This document shows, piece after piece, positions 5,631 through 7,288 of a stretch of DNA of 7,288 nt. Below the pieces are notes generated by a model. The model did not search any database. It had not been told where the DNA came from and worked only from the letters and a program-made list of their open reading frames with translations. Source of the stretch: Actinomycetes bacterium (GTDB taxonomy: Bacteria > Actinomycetota > Coriobacteriia > WRKU01 > WQUG01); NCBI GenBank assembly GCA_031268615.1, contig JAIRWZ010000137.1:1-7288 (forward strand), in the 5' to 3' direction. How positions within the stretch are numbered: position 1 is the first letter of the stretch; each line of letters begins with the position of its first letter. The position numbers and the translations under genes were made by a program.

Positions 5631-6878
5631 TTATTTTCCCCGACTGACGCTTATCCTGATGTTTGCCTTCAGGCCAACAAACTGTCCGTACGGAGACATT
5701 CCGACAATGGTACCTTTTGGTTCGCTGGATTTTACTTTTGTTATCGTGTAGGAAATAGATGTGCCGCGCGAGGTAAAGTTGTAGAAATACTCCGGCAGAG
5801 TTCCTTGCGACTCTCCTGTCAGGTTGTCGATATAGGGGCGACCAAGTGAGTACGTAACGGTTACTTGCGGTGTTTCCCCGACGAGCTTTTTGCCCGCCGG
5901 CTCTGATTGAGAGATTCTTTTGCCATACGCAACTTTGGAACTGTAGCGCTTCAGGATGCGGACTTGCAGGCCTGGTACCTCCGCCGCTTCTTCTGCGGGG
6001 ATTGTGGCAAAGTTGGGCACCGTTACCGATTTACCCAAAGAAAGAGTGACTGACATCGAATCCTGTTTCGCAAGTTTTTTGCCCGGAGCCCTGCTTTGAG
6101 AAACCACACAGTCCAGGGGAACGCTATCGGAAGCCGCTTCCTTGTAAGTCACTTGTATGTCCTGCTCCTGTGCCCAGGATTGCAGCTCATCTTTTGACTT
6201 ATTGGTGAAGTCAGGAACAACGATGTTTTTCTCAAAAACTTCCTTGCCTTTTGACATATAAATGAGCAGGCCATCTTTTCTGGTGTAGGTGTCACCAGTA
6301 ATGGCGTTGTCAGTAAATTCTTTGCGGACAAACTGGCCTGCGGCAATCTTGTTGTCAAATATCTCGTTAATGTTTGCGTTCAAGGCTTTCACGTCCTGCT
6401 TCCATATGCGAATTTCAGCTGTTGTCATGGTGGTAAAATCAGGCAGATTAATAAGTTCATCGGGGTCTGAGCCTTTGCTCACGACAAGGCCAATAACAGA
6501 ACCTTTCTGCAGGGGCGAATTAGTCTCTCTATCCTGAGAGATTATGACCCCTTCATCATAGTCAACACTAAACTCTGCCTTCTCGTTCAGGCTTATTCTA
6601 TTAGTCAACCCCCAAGTTTTAGCGTCGGCTATAGGAGTGCCCGTGAAATTTTTTACCGTTACTTGATTTGCCATACGGAAAATAAGAAAGGCCGATATAC
6701 AGAGCAGTGTCATAGTTCCAGCAATAATGGCCCAACGGATTATAGTGCGCTTGTGGTATTGTTCATCTTTTTTGGCGGTATGCTCGGCGCTCTCTATGCC
6801 ATGGCCGGTCTGCTCAGCTGGCAGCTCTCCTTCCGAATGATAACTTGCCCCCTCAAATTGTTTGAGAAAGTCACTCAT
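5631..6878 (-). CDS. Single-pass membrane protein with extracellular PASTA-like repeats
   Basis: A 415-residue protein with a hydrophilic cytoplasmic N-terminus (1-45), one transmembrane helix (about 46-68, preceded by basic residues KRTIIR) and an extracellular part made of five PASTA-like repeats, at about 72-136, 142-212, 218-283, 284-346 and 347-414. Repeats 3 and 4 are the clearest, with VPDF or VPNF openings, the VSQSRAPGKKL and ISQSEPAGKKL turns, and endings such as VTLSLGK. Repeats 1, 2 and 5 are more divergent. PASTA repeats are known from Ser/Thr kinases of the PknB type and from penicillin-binding proteins, where they sense or bind cell-wall material. Here there is no kinase, transpeptidase or other enzyme domain. 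Its start overlaps the ABC ATPase stop by 8 bp (ATGAGTGA), with only a weak ribosome site (GCAGG touching the start), so translational coupling is likely. I infer that it is the extracellular accessory of that transporter. The gene is visibly more AT-rich than pheS, the antiporter gene and thrS. Confidence 0.85.
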   Translation of the reverse strand: MSDFLKQFEGASYHSEGELPAEQTGHGIESAEHTAKKDEQYHKRTIIRWAIIAGTMTLLCISAFLIFRMANQVTVKNFTGTPIADAKTWGLTNRISLNEKAEFSVDYDEGVIISQDRETNSPLQKGSVIGLVVSKGSDPDELINLPDFTTMTTAEIRIWKQDVKALNANINEIFDNKIAAGQFVRKEFTDNAITGDTYTRKDGLLIYMSKGKEVFEKNIVVPDFTNKSKDELQSWAQEQDIQVTYKEAASDSVPLDCVVSQSRAPGKKLAKQDSMSVTLSLGKSVTVPNFATIPAEEAAEVPGLQVRILKRYSSKVAYGKRISQSEPAGKKLVGETPQVTVTYSLGRPYIDNLTGESQGTLPEYFYNFTSRGTSISYTITKVKSSEPKGTIVGMSPYGQFVGLKANIRISVSRGK

Positions 6879-7288
6879 CCTGCGTCAGTTTTCCCTTATG
6901 GAGATGAAAGGATAGGTCTGACTGTTCGGCAATCTGGCTTGAATGGGTTACTACAATGACGCACTTGTTGTGTTCATGAGCCAGCTGTTTGAAGATGTTG
7001 ATGAGTTCTGTCTCTACTTCCTCATTGACGTTTCCAGTCGGCTCGTCTGCCAAAATAAGGTCAACATTAGTGGCGAGCGCCCTGGCAATGGCAACCCGTT
7101 GCTGCTCTCCGCCAGAGAGCTTGTTGACGCTGCGGTCAGCCTTGTCCTTGCTGATGCCTAAATAATCAAGCAGATTATAAGCAACGGATACCTCATCCGG
7201 CGGCAATTCATTTTCGGTAATGCTCATAGCTACCCGAACATTTTCTACCGCTGTCATATAAGGAATGAGATTATAGGACTGGAAGATA
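6871..7288 (-). CDS. ABC transporter ATP-binding protein, MacB/LolD type (cut by right edge)
   Basis: The C-terminal 138 codons of an ABC ATPase; the frame stays open to the right edge, so Walker A lies outside. The visible order is the Q-loop (IFQSYNLIPYMTAVENV, Gln3 of the visible part), the signature LSGGEQQR (57-64), Walker B DLILADE (76-82) with the following PTGN, and the H-loop histidine in VIVVTHSS (His115). The FQSYNLIP and ADEPTGN wording is typical of the MacB/LolD/FtsE-like group that works with FtsX-type permeases in lipoprotein, peptide or antimicrobial export. The short end after the H-loop (HLHKGKLTQDE) is the normal C-terminus. All catalytic motifs in view look intact. The gene overlaps the PASTA gene by 8 bp. 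The permease is not in the window and is expected to the right. The substrate cannot be deduced. Confidence 0.93.
   Translation of the reverse strand, partial: IFQSYNLIPYMTAVENVRVAMSITENELPPDEVSVAYNLLDYLGISKDKADRSVNKLSGGEQQRVAIARALATNVDLILADEPTGNVNEEVETELINIFKQLAHEHNKCVIVVTHSSQIAEQSDLSFHLHKGKLTQDE

Noticed and set aside
5464..5751. Plus-strand open frame of 95 codons in the intergenic gap
   Set aside because: No ribosome site, and its 3' part is antisense to the last PASTA repeat; part of it reads through inverted repeats.
5843..5857. Further motif copy inside the PASTA gene
   Set aside because: It shares 11 bases with the thrS copy, but it encodes the ordinary VTYSLG ending of a PASTA repeat, so coding constraint explains it; not listed as a regulatory site.

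Overview
The window looks like ordinary chromosome from a bacterium with fairly GC-rich housekeeping genes. It is most likely a Gram-positive or actinobacterial lineage; a Coriobacteriia-like relative is my best guess, made from protein style only. Three things support this: a membrane protein carrying a double zinc ribbon, an Na+/H+ antiporter with a long cytoplasmic tail, and an extracellular PASTA-repeat protein paired with a MacB/LolD-type ABC ATPase. No RNA gene, CRISPR array, insertion sequence or phage gene is visible.

Layout, left to right: the first 163 codons of pheS (minus strand, running off the left edge); a divergent control region of about 250 bp with promoter-like sequences and nested inverted repeats; a CPA1-family Na+/H+ antiporter on the plus strand; then, convergent with it after only 24 bp, thrS on the minus strand. 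Just upstream of thrS on the same strand is a three-helix membrane protein with two zinc ribbons, probably the first gene of a two-gene transcript. A 240-262 bp intergenic stretch with two inverted repeats follows. The last part is a minus-strand ABC transporter operon. Its ATPase is cut by the right edge and overlaps by 8 bp an extracellular protein with five PASTA-like repeats.

How the genes fit together: PheS and ThrS charge tRNAs, and neither has room for a T-box leader at its predicted promoter. The antiporter handles sodium and pH homeostasis. The zinc-ribbon protein sits directly ahead of thrS but has no known link to it. The ATPase and PASTA protein are almost certainly functional partners, because their reading frames overlap and they would be translated together. 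Their permease is presumably outside the window.

The most unusual signals are three. A roughly 15-base motif (consensus GGACGTACTCRCTCC) recurs in three intergenic regions, twice as the arms of an inverted repeat and once forming the ribosome-binding region of thrS. The kinase-less PASTA protein is tied to an ABC ATPase. Base composition drops at about 5630, which may mark the edge of an acquired module. I found no convincing entirely new defence or mobile system.
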